Assembly (NCBI GenBank): GCA_029251785.1
Contig: JAQXCQ010000218.1
Coordinates: 1 to 42,387, forward strand
Source of the DNA: Maricaulis sp.
GTDB taxonomy: Bacteria; Pseudomonadota; Alphaproteobacteria; Caulobacterales; Maricaulaceae
Length of the DNA stretch: 42,387 nt
Direction of reading: 5' to 3'
Positions 17,650-27,692 of the stretch are shown one piece after another. The stretch's first letter is position 1. Every line of letters begins with the position of its first letter. Below the pieces are notes generated by a model. The model saw only the letters and a list, made by a program, of their open reading frames with translations. It had not been told where the DNA came from and did no database searches. Position numbers and translations under genes: made by a program.

Positions 17650-18447
17650 ATGACTGTCTTGCCGGATACGCTGAAACATATAGCGCGTTACAAACGTGCG
17701 CATATCGCGACTTGCAAAATGGCCGCGCCGCGCGCCCAAATTGAGCAAGGCGCGCAGGCTGCATCTCCCGTTCGTGGATTTCACTCCGCACTGCGTGCAA
17801 CCGAACAGGACGGAAAAATCGGCCTGATCGCAGAGATAAAAAAAGCCAGCCCGTCAAAGGGGTTGATACGGGCGGACTTTGATCCACCTGCGCTGGCACG
17901 CGCCTATGAGGCGGGCGGTGCCACATGCCTGTCAGTGCTGACAGACACACCGAGTTTCCAGGGTTCAGACTCCTTCTTGATCGCCGCACGGTCAGCGTCT
18001 GACCTGCCGGTGCTGCGCAAGGATTTCATGTTTGATTCCTATCAAATTGCCGAGGCCAGAATGCTCGGGGCCGACGCCATCTTGGTTATATTGGCTGCCG
18101 TTGATGATACGACAGCCCGAATCCTGATCGACGAAGCGACACGATGGTCAATGGATGCTCTGGTGGAAGTGCATGATGCCGACGAGATGAAACGCGCGCT
18201 CGACCTTGGTGCCCCCTTGCTCGGTATCAATAACCGCAACCTGCGCACCTTCGACACGACCCTGGACACATTCACAAAACTGGCCCCAATGGCTGGTCAT
18301 GGGCACACGCTTGTCGCCGAGAGCGGCATCTCGACGACAGGTGATGTGGCAAAATTACGCGCAGATGGTGCTCAAGCACTCTTGGTGGGCGAAAGCCTGA
18401 TGCGTCAGCCCGATGTCACGGCTGCTACCAGGGCGCTTCTCCTCTAG
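17650..18447 (+). CDS. trpC: Indole-3-glycerol-phosphate synthase
   Basis: Closes the indole ring from carboxyphenylaminodeoxyribulose phosphate. It is a 265-residue TIM barrel with the catalytic Lys in [40 protein letters not shown] (second catalytic Lys), [25 protein letters not shown] and the phosphate-binding VAESGIS ... LVGESLM. It is a stand-alone TrpC with no fused TrpF domain. The ATG lies 2 bases after the trpD stop, so the two are co-translated. In many alphaproteobacteria moaC and moeA follow; here the lexA promoter begins about 20 bases after the trpC stop. Confidence 0.97.
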   Translation: MTVLPDTLKHIARYKRAHIATCKMAAPRAQIEQGAQAASPVRGFHSALRATEQDGKIGLIAEIKKASPSKGLIRADFDPPALARAYEAGGATCLSVLTDTPSFQGSDSFLIAARSASDLPVLRKDFMFDSYQIAEARMLGADAILVILAAVDDTTARILIDEATRWSMDALVEVHDADEMKRALDLGAPLLGINNRNLRTFDTTLDTFTKLAPMAGHGHTLVAESGISTTGDVAKLRADGAQALLVGESLMRQPDVTAATRALLL

Positions 18448-18468
18448 CCAGCAGGCGTTCCGACGCGC

Positions 18469-18497
18469 TTGACCCCCGAGAGGAACACATGTAGAAC
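18469..18497 (+). promoter_or_regulatory. lexA promoter with overlapping SOS box
   Basis: TTGACC (18469-18474), a 17-base spacer and TAGAAC (18492-18497) form a sigma-70-type promoter. GAAC-ACATGTA-GAAC at 18483-18497, a perfect alphaproteobacterial SOS box (GAAC-N7-GAAC, equal to GTTC-N7-GTTC on the other strand), covers the -10 and the end of the spacer. LexA bound there should block its own promoter: classic autoregulation. The predicted leader is about 95 bases long. Confidence 0.85.
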
Positions 18498-18599
18498 AAA
18501 ATCAATATTCCCGATTTGTTCTCACTCGGACAAGTGTCGCCGTTATGACGTTACAGCGTTCGAACCAAACGGTGATTCGCAATAATACAGGGGTCTGCC

Positions 18600-19313
18600 T
18601 TGCTGACGCGCAAACAACACGAATTGCTTCTCTTCATCCACAGCCGCATTACACAAAGCGGTGTTTCTCCCTCTTTCGATGAAATGAAGGACGCGCTGCA
18701 ATTGGCGTCAAAGTCCGGCGTACACCGCCTGATCACCGCGCTCGAAGAACGGGGCTTTATTCGACGATTGGCCCATCGTGCGCGCGCGCTCGAAGTAGTG
18801 AAAATGCCAGAATCCGCAGCGACAACACCGCCCGCAGATAAGTCCAACAACTCGGAATCAGCGGATCTTGGACCGAATGTGGTTCGCGCCAATTTCAACA
18901 AGCCTGAAAGTGCGGGCGGCAACGACTCCGCCATCGAAGTTCCGGTTCTCGGCCGCATCGCGGCAGGTGTACCAATATCCGCCATCCAACATGAAACCGA
19001 CCGCTTGTCGGTCCCCGCAGACATGATTCACGGTGGCGAGCACTTTGCCCTGGAAGTTCAGGGCGATTCTATGATTGAGGCCGGTATCTTGGATGGTGAT
19101 ATCGTTATTATCAAACGCAGCCAATCCGCCGAAAATGGCGCGATCGTCGTTGCCCTTGTCGATGACGAGGAAGCGACGCTAAAGCGCTTGCGCAAGAAAG
19201 GGGCATCGATCGCCCTGGAAGCAGCGAACCCAGAGTATGAAACTCGAATTTTCGGACCGGATCGCGTGCAAGTTCAAGGCACCCTCTCCGGCCTGATACG
19301 AAAATATCACTAA
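18600..19313 (+). CDS. lexA: LexA repressor of the SOS response
   Basis: Represses DNA-damage genes and cleaves itself when RecA is activated. The winged-helix DNA-binding domain covers residues 1-65 ([47 protein letters not shown]). A long polar linker at about 70-110 leads to the S24 peptidase domain with the Ala122-Gly123 cleavage site in GRIAAGVP, catalytic Ser157 in QGDSM and Lys195 in ATLKRL. Its 237 residues are typical for alphaproteobacteria. The start appears to be TTG at 18600, with GGGG 6 bases upstream; no ATG is available in frame before the DNA-binding domain. An SOS box overlaps its promoter. It lies between trpC and convergent comEC. Confidence 0.97.
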   Translation: MLTRKQHELLLFIHSRITQSGVSPSFDEMKDALQLASKSGVHRLITALEERGFIRRLAHRARALEVVKMPESAATTPPADKSNNSESADLGPNVVRANFNKPESAGGNDSAIEVPVLGRIAAGVPISAIQHETDRLSVPADMIHGGEHFALEVQGDSMIEAGILDGDIVIIKRSQSAENGAIVVALVDDEEATLKRLRKKGASIALEAANPEYETRIFGPDRVQVQGTLSGLIRKYH

Positions 19314-19479
19314 TCGACAATCTCGGTCGCCAGCATCCAATGGTTATGATCCCACGGTCCTGAATTACAAATGTATTTCTAAATGGGTGTCACGCCAGCA
19401 ATGCGATCTATGGACAGGTCGATAATACACGATCAGTGTTGATGCATCCCTCTTTACGCGGCGTGGAAACCCTGCGTCG

Positions 19480-21621
19480 TCAAGTGACCCAGCTTTGCCA
19501 GAGCCGGCGTCCGCCCGCGCCCCTCACGTCCCGCAACCGAATAATCTCACCGTCCTGTGTCCAAATCATTGTGCCCCCGCGACGAGACAATACTCGCGCA
19601 TCGAGTACCAAAGCTTCACATCTCCGGGATAAATATTCCGGCATTGCCACCCGACTCACCAGGATGTGATTACGAGCGCAATCCTCGCGCCATTGAACCC
19701 ACGATTCAACGAGTCCCAATCTCACGCCTGATGACTGGCCCGTGCAACCAATATCATCGCATCCCAGCGCCATCCGCTCGGCCTGCGCGCCCAAACCGTG
19801 CTGTTCCAGGAATACACGTATATCGAAACGTGACCGCCGCGACGTGCTGACTTGCCAGCCATTCACGGCTTCCACATTCCGCGACACAATCACCCCATCC
19901 TCCGAAACAAACATATTCGGTGGAGTTCCAGCCCCCCAAGCCAATACCGCCACCAGAGATAAACCAAGGCCCGCTAACCGCATCCAACCTCTCATAACGA
20001 CCACGCACACGAACCCAACCGAATATACGACTAACACCCACCCCTCCGTCGCCGGCATCGGTCGCATGGCTTCTGGCAAACTTGCCGTCCAGGCCGAGAC
20101 GGAAAAAACCAAGTCCAGACCCCAACCCATTATCTGCAAGGGAACATCTTCAAGACCTAATGGCATCAATGCGAGACCGACCGCGCCCGCCGGCATCGCA
20201 ACCAGCGAAAACACCGGCATCGCCAGCAAATTCCCCAACAATCCATAGCTGGCCATCCGATGAAAATGGAAAATGGCGAACGCAGACGTCGCCATTCCGG
20301 CAACCACGCTCGTCATGGTCAAACCGCCCAGAAAAGCGGCAATTGGGTTGGTCTGCTTTACTCTCCCTTGCCTTCGCGGTCGAAAGCGCCAGGCTTCATA
20401 GGCAGTAATCAACGCAGCGACGGCGGCAAACGACATTTGGAAACCAGGGCCAATCAGGGCTTCCGGCTGGAAGAATAAAACAAGGCTCATCGCAACCGCC
20501 AGCGTGTGGATAGACAACGCCCGTCTGGACAAAAGCACCGCACCCAGGACTGAAATTGTCATTATGAAGGCCCGCTGTGTCGGGATACTTCCCCCGGAGA
20601 TTAGCAAGTATAACAAAGCGGCGACCATGGCCCCGATCGCCGCCGGGCGAGCCGCATCATTCTTGCAGGCCCAGGGTTGGACCAATGCTCCAATCAGTCG
20701 AATGACGTAGAAAACTCCCCCGGCAATCAAAGCCATGTGCATGCCGGAAATCGCCAATAAATGGCCCAAACCGGCCGCTCGAAGATTGTCCGCTGTCTGT
20801 TGATCAATCCCGGCCCGGTCTCCAGCCAGAAGCGCCGCGGCCACCGCCCCCTTTTGCCCCGGCAGCAGACTGCGAATTCGCTCGGCCAGATCCCACCGAA
20901 ATCTCGCTAAGGCGCGATCAAAACTATCACTATTGTCCTCGCCCCCGGCATGAACCGGTGCGATAGCAAATCCCGTCGCACCCAATTCCTTGAAGTAAGC
21001 ATGAAACTCAAAATCATAACTGCCGGGTGAAACCGGCCGTGATGGACGCGTTAGGACTGCGCGCACATTGATAAAATCTCCGGGTTGAATGTCCCCGGGG
21101 TCTGCCAGCAGCCGGACCCGACGAGGCGGATCCTCTGATCGCTCCAAGGTTTGAACCCGGATGACCAATCGGGCGCGCCCTCTCGCCCCCCGTTCGATCG
21201 ATTCCAGCCACCCCTCGACAGCGACCGCGCGCTCGATGATCTCCAATTCTGTTGTTGCTAGGGATGCGGTTCGATATTGGGCCCTGCCAAACCCTCCCAG
21301 CGCGGCCAACACGATCAGAAGAAATACAAGCAGCGATGGCCGATGACGCGCCAGCAACAGCCCGCCAAGGCATAGAAAAAAAACACCCCAGACGGCCCAC
21401 ATCAGCTCCATTCCCGGCTCAAACGGTAACGAAAAATAACTTCCGATACCGACCGCAAAGCCGAGCGGCCAAATTAATCCGGATCGCCCCGGCCGCACGG
21501 CGCCACCGGCCCCGAGGTTTCGCCGGATAAAAGTGAGGCAATCTGCTAATACTGAGCCGAATTTGGACTGATTCAGCCACGCCTCTATGGCGCGCGAGGG
21601 CAAGCGTGCTAACAAGTTCAT
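19480..21621 (-). CDS. comEC: ComEC/Rec2-family competence protein
   Basis: A polytopic inner-membrane protein of the family that carries single-stranded DNA across the membrane in transformation. There is an N-terminal membrane region with DUF4131 (DPGDIQPGDFINVRAVLTRP, GSYDFEFHAYFKELGATGFA), then the competence domain with LLAGDRAGIDQQTADNLRAAGLGHLLAISGMHMALIA-type motifs and about eight further helices (GGSIPTQRAFIM). The C-terminal 130 residues lack the HxHxDH metal motif of the metallo-beta-lactamase domain found in Bacillus ComEC. The ATG at 21621 has GGAGG only one base away; a TTG two codons on is better spaced, and an ATG at 21651 is also possible. It is convergent with lexA and divergent from gltX. 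Confidence 0.9.
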   Translation of the reverse strand: MNLLARLPSRAIEAWLNQSKFGSVLADCLTFIRRNLGAGGAVRPGRSGLIWPLGFAVGIGSYFSLPFEPGMELMWAVWGVFFLCLGGLLLARHRPSLLVFLLIVLAALGGFGRAQYRTASLATTELEIIERAVAVEGWLESIERGARGRARLVIRVQTLERSEDPPRRVRLLADPGDIQPGDFINVRAVLTRPSRPVSPGSYDFEFHAYFKELGATGFAIAPVHAGGEDNSDSFDRALARFRWDLAERIRSLLPGQKGAVAAALLAGDRAGIDQQTADNLRAAGLGHLLAISGMHMALIAGGVFYVIRLIGALVQPWACKNDAARPAAIGAMVAALLYLLISGGSIPTQRAFIMTISVLGAVLLSRRALSIHTLAVAMSLVLFFQPEALIGPGFQMSFAAVAALITAYEAWRFRPRRQGRVKQTNPIAAFLGGLTMTSVVAGMATSAFAIFHFHRMASYGLLGNLLAMPVFSLVAMPAGAVGLALMPLGLEDVPLQIMGWGLDLVFSVSAWTASLPEAMRPMPATEGWVLVVYSVGFVCVVVMRGWMRLAGLGLSLVAVLAWGAGTPPNMFVSEDGVIVSRNVEAVNGWQVSTSRRSRFDIRVFLEQHGLGAQAERMALGCDDIGCTGQSSGVRLGLVESWVQWREDCARNHILVSRVAMPEYLSRRCEALVLDARVLSRRGGTMIWTQDGEIIRLRDVRGAGGRRLWQSWVT

Positions 21622-21649
21622 CCCTCCAGATCTGATAGTTTCGACACCC

Positions 21650-23068
21650 ATGAAAAACAACCATAGACATGTAGTGACAAGGTTTGCACCCTCTCCGACG
21701 GGATTCCTTCATATTGGTGGCGCGCGCACCGCTCTTTTCAACTGGTTGTTTGCGCGTCATCACGGTGGTCAATTCCGGCTTCGCATTGAGGATACCGATC
21801 GGAAGCGGCACTCCGAAGACGCCGTTCAGGCGATTCAGGACGGATTGAACTGGCTGGGACTCGATTGGGATGGTGATATCGTGTCGCAGTTTTCCGGAGC
21901 AGCTCGCCACGCCGAAATCGCTCGGGACTTGATCGCATCCGGCCACGCGTTTCGTTGCTATGCGACGCCTGAAGAAGTAGAAAAATTACGCGAGGAGGCG
22001 CACAAAGAGGGGCGCGCACTTCGGTCGCCATGGCGGGACTGCTCCGCATCGGACGCTCCCACAAATACTGATTTCGTTATCAGGTTTCGCGCAAGCGACG
22101 AGCCAACCATCATCCAGGATAACGTGCAGGGTGAAGTGCGCTGGGCCGCTAAGGATTTCGATGATCTTGTTATCCTTCGTAGTGACGGAAGTCCGACCTA
22201 TAACCTTGCTGTTGTTGTCGATGACCACGATATGGGCGTCACCGACATTATTCGCGGCGATGATCACCTGGTTAATGCCGGACGCCAGGCCCAAATTTAT
22301 GATGCGATGCAATGGGATCGGCCAGAATTCGCCCATGTACCGCTGATCCATGGTCCTGATGGCAAGAAGCTCTCCAAACGCCATGGCGCTCTGGGAGCGG
22401 AAGCCTATCGCGAGATGGGCTATCTCCCGGAAGGTCTGCGCAATTATTTCCTACGCCTCGGCTGGGCTCACGGCGATCAGGAGTTTTTCACCGATGCCGA
22501 AGCGATCGAAGCCTTTGGTATGTCGGGTCTCAATAAGGCCCCGGGTCGCATAGATTTCGACAAATTGGCCCACGTCAACGGACAGCACATGGCTGTGGCT
22601 GAAGACGCTCGATTGAGCAATCTACTACAACCCTTTCTAAAACCACTTGAAAACTGCATTACCGACCCCCAATTAACGGAGCAACGGTTGATAACCGCAA
22701 TGCCAGTGGTCAAATCGCGGGCATCGACACTGGAAGAACTTGCAAATCAGGTTTACTTTCTTCTCAAGTCCCGCCCCTTAAAGGTGGAAGGCAAAGTTGC
22801 AAAATCTCTCAAGGACGATGCAAGACAGCGCCTTAACCGCCTTTTCACCCGCTTGACCGACATAGAGAACTGGTCGGAACCTTCACTTGGGTCCGCCCTC
22901 AAAGAATTCGCTGAGATCGAGGAAATCGGTTTTGGCAAAATCGGGCAGCCATTGCGCGCTGCCCTGACCGGCGGAGCACCTGCTCCGGACCTGGCCCTGG
23001 TTATGGAATTTCTGGGCCGAGACGAAACACTGGGTCGCATCAGTGACCAAATGACGCCGAGCGCCTGA
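21650..23068 (+). CDS. gltX: Glutamyl-tRNA synthetase
   Basis: Charges tRNA with glutamate. It is a class I synthetase: FAPSPTGFLHIGGARTALFN holds the HIGH-type motif as HIGG at 21-24, RIEDTDRKRH follows, and the KMSKS loop is KKLSKRHG at 239-246. Length from this ATG is 472 residues, normal. No clear ribosome-binding site precedes the ATG; another ATG 63 bases earlier is in frame but its extra residues have no family match. Alphaproteobacteria often carry two GltX proteins, one for tRNA-Gln; which this is cannot be decided here. The start lies 28 bases from the comEC start, so its promoter must lie within comEC sequence. It is followed by gltA after 30 bases. Confidence 0.96.
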   Translation: MKNNHRHVVTRFAPSPTGFLHIGGARTALFNWLFARHHGGQFRLRIEDTDRKRHSEDAVQAIQDGLNWLGLDWDGDIVSQFSGAARHAEIARDLIASGHAFRCYATPEEVEKLREEAHKEGRALRSPWRDCSASDAPTNTDFVIRFRASDEPTIIQDNVQGEVRWAAKDFDDLVILRSDGSPTYNLAVVVDDHDMGVTDIIRGDDHLVNAGRQAQIYDAMQWDRPEFAHVPLIHGPDGKKLSKRHGALGAEAYREMGYLPEGLRNYFLRLGWAHGDQEFFTDAEAIEAFGMSGLNKAPGRIDFDKLAHVNGQHMAVAEDARLSNLLQPFLKPLENCITDPQLTEQRLITAMPVVKSRASTLEELANQVYFLLKSRPLKVEGKVAKSLKDDARQRLNRLFTRLTDIENWSEPSLGSALKEFAEIEEIGFGKIGQPLRAALTGGAPAPDLALVMEFLGRDETLGRISDQMTPSA

Positions 23069-23098
23069 CGCCGGCAACCGACAGACTGGAAAGACGTG

Positions 23099-24403
23099 AT
23101 GAAAAGCAAAGCAAAACCAAACGGCTCCGCAACTCTTAACTATAACGGCAAGAGTGTAGATCTCCCCATCTATAGCGGTGAACTTGGACCGGACGTTCTT
23201 GATATCAGAGCCCTGTACAAACACACGGGCATGTTTACCTACGACCCTGGATTTACCTCCACGGGAAGCTGCGAAAGTCAGATAACTTTCATTGACGGTG
23301 ATGAAGGCACGCTGCTCTACCGTGGCTATCCCATTGATCAACTCGCGGAAGAATCCTCTTTCATCGAGGTTTGTTATCTGCTGTTGCACGGCGAATTGCC
23401 GGACGCGCAAGGCTTGGACGATTTTGACCAGACGATCCGCCGTCACTCCATGCTGCACGATCAGTTCGATCAATTCTTCCGGGGTTTCCGCCGTGATGCG
23501 CACCCGATGGCCATTATGGTCGGGACCGTCGGTGCCCTCGCCGCGTTTTATCATGACAGCACTGATGTCAACGATCCCGATGCGCGCAATGTCGCAAGTC
23601 TTCGTATGATCGCAAAAATGCCAACAATTGCTGCGCGGGCGTATAAATATGCGATTGGTCAGCCGTTTATCTCACCGCGAAATGATCTCGATTATGCCAG
23701 CAATTTCCTGCGCATGTGTTTCGCCGTTCCAGCAGAGGATTACGAAATAAATCCGATCCTGGCGCGTGCGATGGACCGCATATTCACTCTGCATGCAGAT
23801 CACGAGCAAAATGCCTCCACTTCCACCGTCCGACTGGCCGGCTCCTCCGGGGCCAACCCATTTGCCTGTATTGCCGCAGGCATTGCTTCTCTCTGGGGCC
23901 CTGCCCATGGCGGAGCCAATGAAGCGGCCCTCAAAATGCTCGGTGAAATCGGAACGGTCGATCGTATCCCCGAATTCGTCGCGCGCGCGAAGGATCGCAA
24001 TGATCCCTTCCGCCTGATGGGCTTTGGTCACCGTGTCTACAAAAACTACGACCCACGCGCCACAGTGATGCGTGAGACCTGCCATGAAGTGTTGAAGGTC
24101 ATCGGGGTTAAAAATGATCCGATGCTTCAGGTGGCGATGGAGTTGGAGCGCATTGCGCTTGAGGACGAGTATTTCGTCGAAAAGAAGCTATATCCAAATA
24201 TCGATTTCTATTCGGGTATTACGCTTCGCGCGATGGGATTCCCGACCGAGATGTTCACCGTTCTGTTCGCATTAGCCCGGACAGTTGGTTGGATCGCACA
24301 ATGGTCAGAAATGATCGAGGACCCGTCTCAGAAGATCGGCCGTCCACGTCAATTGTTCACGGGCGCCCAGAAACGAGATTACAAACCAATCTCAAATCGC
24401 TGA
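23099..24403 (+). CDS. gltA: Citrate synthase
   Basis: Condenses acetyl-CoA and oxaloacetate to citrate at the entry of the TCA cycle, using the product of the pyruvate dehydrogenase encoded in this window. It is the long Gram-negative hexameric type (434 residues) with an N-terminal beta domain ([38 protein letters not shown]). Catalytic residues are visible: His in [15 protein letters not shown], His in [13 protein letters not shown] and Asp in [10 protein letters not shown]. The ATG at 23099 is preceded by GGAAAG; a GTG directly before it is an alternative. A strong terminator follows. Confidence 0.98.
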   Translation: MKSKAKPNGSATLNYNGKSVDLPIYSGELGPDVLDIRALYKHTGMFTYDPGFTSTGSCESQITFIDGDEGTLLYRGYPIDQLAEESSFIEVCYLLLHGELPDAQGLDDFDQTIRRHSMLHDQFDQFFRGFRRDAHPMAIMVGTVGALAAFYHDSTDVNDPDARNVASLRMIAKMPTIAARAYKYAIGQPFISPRNDLDYASNFLRMCFAVPAEDYEINPILARAMDRIFTLHADHEQNASTSTVRLAGSSGANPFACIAAGIASLWGPAHGGANEAALKMLGEIGTVDRIPEFVARAKDRNDPFRLMGFGHRVYKNYDPRATVMRETCHEVLKVIGVKNDPMLQVAMELERIALEDEYFVEKKLYPNIDFYSGITLRAMGFPTEMFTVLFALARTVGWIAQWSEMIEDPSQKIGRPRQLFTGAQKRDYKPISNR

Positions 24404-24421
24404 TTAAGAAAAACAATAGTG

Positions 24422-24453
24422 AAAAGGCCACCTCCATCGAGGTGGTCTTTTTT
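24422..24453. terminator. Bidirectional terminator between gltA and lpxB
   Basis: ggccacctc-catc-gaggtggtc form a 9-base stem with one G-T pair, flanked by four A on the left and six T on the right. It serves gltA on the plus strand and lpxB on the minus strand. The T run overlaps the lpxB stop codon (24452-24454), so lpxB transcripts end almost at the stop. Confidence 0.92.
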
Positions 24454-25606
24454 ATTGAACCAAAATACCGGCAATCGCAGCGGCGGCACGCTCGCTGGCT
24501 TCACCCTCGCCTCGCATGCGATCGGTCGTTTCTTGAAGCTGTTTTGATAACGCCAACCGGTCCTCCGGATTATCCAGCAATGCCTGTAATTCTCTGGCGA
24601 TTATTTTTCCGGTGCAACGCGTTTGAACAATTTCAGGAACCAGGGCCTTATCCGCAGCAATATTGACCAAGCTGATGAAGCGAGATTTCAACACGCGCAA
24701 TCCGCGAATAATCGCCCAGGTTATCCAGCCCAGCTTGTAAGCCGTGACAGTCGGGATCCCCGCGGTGGCGAGCTCAGTTACAACCGTTCCCGAACATGCC
24801 AGCGCCAGATCCGCGGCCGAAAAGGCATCGGCCTTCTCTGTTTCAGGTACCACTACGGCATGCTTCCAACGTGGATCCTTTGCAAGACGCAGGTGAACCA
24901 TATCGGAGATCGGATCTGCCAAGACCAAGACCGGACGCACTGTATCTCCTAACAGATCAATTGACCGAGAAAACGGTTCATACAGGCGTTTGATTTCTGA
25001 TGGTCGACTGCCGGGCAAGACTATCAATATATCCGCGTCAGGCGTGATGTTATGGCGAAGGCGGAACTGTGCACCATTTCCGCTCAGAGGACGCTCCAGC
25101 GTCGGATTGCCGACAAAGGTGACGGGCAAACCGTGCTGCCGATAGAATGGCGCATCGAAACTCAAAATTGTCAGCAAATGGTCGACCGTCGCGGCCAGCG
25201 TTTTTGCCCGCCCAGGACGGGTCGCGAAAACTTGTGGTCCGACGTATTTTACTAACTTGATATCGGGCGCTGCCGCTCGGACCGCTTGAGCGACACGCAG
25301 TGTAAAACCCCAGGAATCAACAAGAACGACGACAGCAGGTTTCGCCCGCAGGATATTCTCCACGGCCTCAGAAACTTTCTGTTTCACCAGTCCATAAGCT
25401 TTAAGGCCCTCGACAAATCCCAAAATCGATAATCCGTCGATATCGATATCACTTGCCACACCGGCCTTCGCCATGGCGTTGCCGCCGATCCCCGAAAACC
25501 GGTAATTTTCGTTTTCACGTGCCCTCAAAGCGTCGATCAGACCGGCCCCGAGTAGATCTCCGGATCGTTCCGCCGCAACAATATAAATGAGTGGCCCCTC
25601 ACCCAT
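24452..25606 (-). CDS. lpxB: Lipid-A-disaccharide synthase
   Basis: Joins UDP-diacylglucosamine and lipid X into the lipid A disaccharide at the inner face of the inner membrane (GT19 family). Motifs: AAERSGDLLGAGL at the start (family AGExSGD, with Ala in place of Gly), LSILGFVEGL, VVLVDSWGFTLRVA, YVGPQVFATRPGRA, FVGNPTLE, LPGSRPSEIKRL and ACSGTVVTELATAGIP. The protein has 384 residues from the ATG at 25606. That start overlaps the lpxI stop by 8 bases; an ATG 12 bases earlier is also possible. It takes the product of LpxI, the gene directly upstream, and is last in the block before the terminator. Confidence 0.96.
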   Translation of the reverse strand: MGEGPLIYIVAAERSGDLLGAGLIDALRARENENYRFSGIGGNAMAKAGVASDIDIDGLSILGFVEGLKAYGLVKQKVSEAVENILRAKPAVVVLVDSWGFTLRVAQAVRAAAPDIKLVKYVGPQVFATRPGRAKTLAATVDHLLTILSFDAPFYRQHGLPVTFVGNPTLERPLSGNGAQFRLRHNITPDADILIVLPGSRPSEIKRLYEPFSRSIDLLGDTVRPVLVLADPISDMVHLRLAKDPRWKHAVVVPETEKADAFSAADLALACSGTVVTELATAGIPTVTAYKLGWITWAIIRGLRVLKSRFISLVNIAADKALVPEIVQTRCTGKIIARELQALLDNPEDRLALSKQLQETTDRMRGEGEASERAAAAIAGILVQ

Positions 25607-26462
25607 CGGTACCAACATCACGCGCGATAAGGAACATGCCGGCATCATCGAGCAATTTGATAACCAGCTCCCGCTCCAAAATCAGGGCTCTGTCAGCCTG
25701 AAGCGCAATTCCGGCGAGCCCGGCATCGCGACATCGCCGAACGGTTTCCGGTCCAATCGTCGGCAAATCTACCCGTAATTCCTGGATAGGTTTCGGAATC
25801 TTCGCCAATACACCCTTGCGATCATCGGCGCCCTCTCCAAGGTGATCAGGCAGAGCAGCCACACGATCCAGCATCAAATCCGTGCCCTCTTGTGCCTCGA
25901 CCGCCAAGACAAGCCCCCCGGCGACCACGGCACCCTGGCCAATATCCATAGCACCAATTTTTTCAGCGACTTCGAACGCTTTGCTTATGTCTGCTAACTG
26001 CTCGGAACTTGGGCTATGCGCGCCCAAAACACCCGCCCGCGGGGCCAGTCCAGCCAGCACGACATCAGGACCAATAATTTCAAATCCGGCTTTCTCAAAC
26101 TCACCGATAACCGCGCGCAAAATCGCATCATCACCCTCGCGGGCGGCCGCAATAGCCTTGGGCAAAAAACCCAATCCATGCGCATCGACCTTCAAGTCCT
26201 TGAAGTTTGGTCTTGTCACATATCCAGCGAAGCAGACCCGCGTACAATGCGCCGACTTCAATGATTTGATGATTGTCCCAATTTCACCGACCGACATGTT
26301 AATCATGTCATAGGCGCTGTAATCATGATCAGCGAAACCGTTGAGTCGGATCACAAACGGTTTTGTTTCAGCGACTGCGTTCGCGATTACTGCCGGTAAA
26401 GTACCACCACCCGCAATCAGCCCAAGCCGACCGGAACCCGTTGAATTTGTTGAATCAATCAT
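25599..26462 (-). CDS. lpxI: UDP-2,3-diacylglucosamine diphosphatase LpxI
   Basis: Hydrolyses UDP-2,3-diacylglucosamine to lipid X and UMP; it replaces LpxH in alphaproteobacteria. The N-terminal domain begins [15 protein letters not shown] (residues 13-27) and the C-terminal catalytic domain (formerly DUF1009) contains [42 protein letters not shown] and [14 protein letters not shown]. Length 287 is normal. The ATG at 26462 overlaps the lpxA stop by 8 bases, and its own stop overlaps lpxB, so the three are translationally linked. Neither LpxC nor LpxH is in the window; LpxI fills the fourth step of the pathway. Confidence 0.95.
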   Translation of the reverse strand: MIDSTNSTGSGRLGLIAGGGTLPAVIANAVAETKPFVIRLNGFADHDYSAYDMINMSVGEIGTIIKSLKSAHCTRVCFAGYVTRPNFKDLKVDAHGLGFLPKAIAAAREGDDAILRAVIGEFEKAGFEIIGPDVVLAGLAPRAGVLGAHSPSSEQLADISKAFEVAEKIGAMDIGQGAVVAGGLVLAVEAQEGTDLMLDRVAALPDHLGEGADDRKGVLAKIPKPIQELRVDLPTIGPETVRRCRDAGLAGIALQADRALILERELVIKLLDDAGMFLIARDVGTDG

Positions 26463-27249
26463 GCGGCATGCAGAGTGAACGCAGGGAATCCTTCCGGATA
26501 AAGCTGATCACTTCCATGACAGGTTCATTGCTCTCATAGACGCGAGCAACATCCTGTAAACGCTCCTGAAATGTACCCTCCGCCGCAAACAGCAATCGAT
26601 AAGCCGATCGCAGGTCGCGAATTGTATCACGCGGAATTCCGCGCCGTTTCAGTCCGATTACGTTGAGGCCAACCAAATGGGCGTGATTACCGATCGCCGA
26701 ACCATAGGGAATGATATCGCCAACAATGAGCGCCATTGCCCCGATGAAGGCGTGACGGCCGATCCGGGTATTTTGATGCACACCGGCATAACCACCCAGG
26801 ATGACGTGATCCTCAATCGTCGAGGAACCACCGATGGTCGCCCCATTGGCAAACACCACCCGGTCACCCACGGTGCAATCATGGGCGACATGGCTCCCGA
26901 CCATGAAATAACCGTCATCACCAACCACAGTCTTGGCACCCCCAAAGGCCGTACCAGGATGCATCGTCGCGTTTTCACGCAGGATATTGCGTTTGCCTAA
27001 AACAAGCTCTGTCCGCTCACCCTCAAACTTAAAATCTTGCGGTGGGTGGCCCAAATGCACATTTGGGTAGAGCACACAATCCTCACCGATCGTCGTATAA
27101 CCATCGACAGTGACGTGTGAAATCATACGGACCCGGTCGCCAACAACTACGTCGGGCCCCACGATACAAAAGGGGCCGATTTCAACCCCCTCACCAATAA
27201 TGGCGGACGGATCAATGAGTGAGCTGGGGTGAATTGTTGAATTCGACAT
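26455..27249 (-). CDS. lpxA: UDP-N-acetylglucosamine acyltransferase
   Basis: Puts the 3-hydroxyacyl chain on the 3-OH of UDP-GlcNAc, first step of lipid A synthesis. A left-handed beta-helix of hexapeptide repeats ([21 protein letters not shown] and onward) covers residues 6-190. The catalytic His is His123 in GSHVAHDC, with the family motif [13 protein letters not shown] nearby. A helical C-terminal domain follows ([19 protein letters not shown]). Length 264 is usual. The ATG shares a base with the fabZ stop (TAATG), and its own end overlaps lpxI. Confidence 0.97.
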   Translation of the reverse strand: MSNSTIHPSSLIDPSAIIGEGVEIGPFCIVGPDVVVGDRVRMISHVTVDGYTTIGEDCVLYPNVHLGHPPQDFKFEGERTELVLGKRNILRENATMHPGTAFGGAKTVVGDDGYFMVGSHVAHDCTVGDRVVFANGATIGGSSTIEDHVILGGYAGVHQNTRIGRHAFIGAMALIVGDIIPYGSAIGNHAHLVGLNVIGLKRRGIPRDTIRDLRSAYRLLFAAEGTFQERLQDVARVYESNEPVMEVISFIRKDSLRSLCMPHD

Positions 27250-27692
27250 TAGTTTTCAACGGCCTTCGCAGAAAATTCAGCCTGTACGGCCTTCGCTCCA
27301 TCAGCAAACACAATGCCATTAAACTTGAAGACACCGCGACGATTGAGGACGACCTCGACCTCCATGCGCAGCATCATGCCTGGACGGACCGGTGCTCGAA
27401 ACTTGACTTTGTCAGCGCCCAAGAAAAACACCGTCACGTCGTCTGGAGACACGCCCAGAGTCTTATACATCAAGATCGCACCGGTCTGCGCCAAGGCCTC
27501 AAGCATAAGCACGCCAGGCATGATCGGATTATCGGGAAAGTGGCCAGTAAATTGAGGTTCATTGGCGGTAACAGCCTTAAACCCGACAATCGACTTTCCG
27601 AGCTCGATATCCTCGGCAGCATCTACCAGCAAAAACGGATAGCGGTGCGGAAGAATCGTCATTATTTCGGCGTTTTCAATTCGATCAGTCAC
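27249..27692 (-). CDS. fabZ: 3-hydroxyacyl-ACP dehydratase FabZ
   Basis: Dehydrates 3-hydroxyacyl-ACP in fatty acid elongation and competes with LpxA and LpxD for the same substrate, which explains the conserved cluster. The hot-dog fold carries [11 protein letters not shown] at 14-24 and the active-site helix [20 protein letters not shown] with His51 and Glu65. From the GTG at 27692 it has 147 residues, the family length. The open frame extends to 27791 inside lpxD, but those residues do not resemble the family. The GTG start overlaps the end of lpxD by 8 bases. Confidence 0.95.
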   Translation of the reverse strand: MTDRIENAEIMTILPHRYPFLLVDAAEDIELGKSIVGFKAVTANEPQFTGHFPDNPIMPGVLMLEALAQTGAILMYKTLGVSPDDVTVFFLGADKVKFRAPVRPGMMLRMEVEVVLNRRGVFKFNGIVFADGAKAVQAEFSAKAVEN

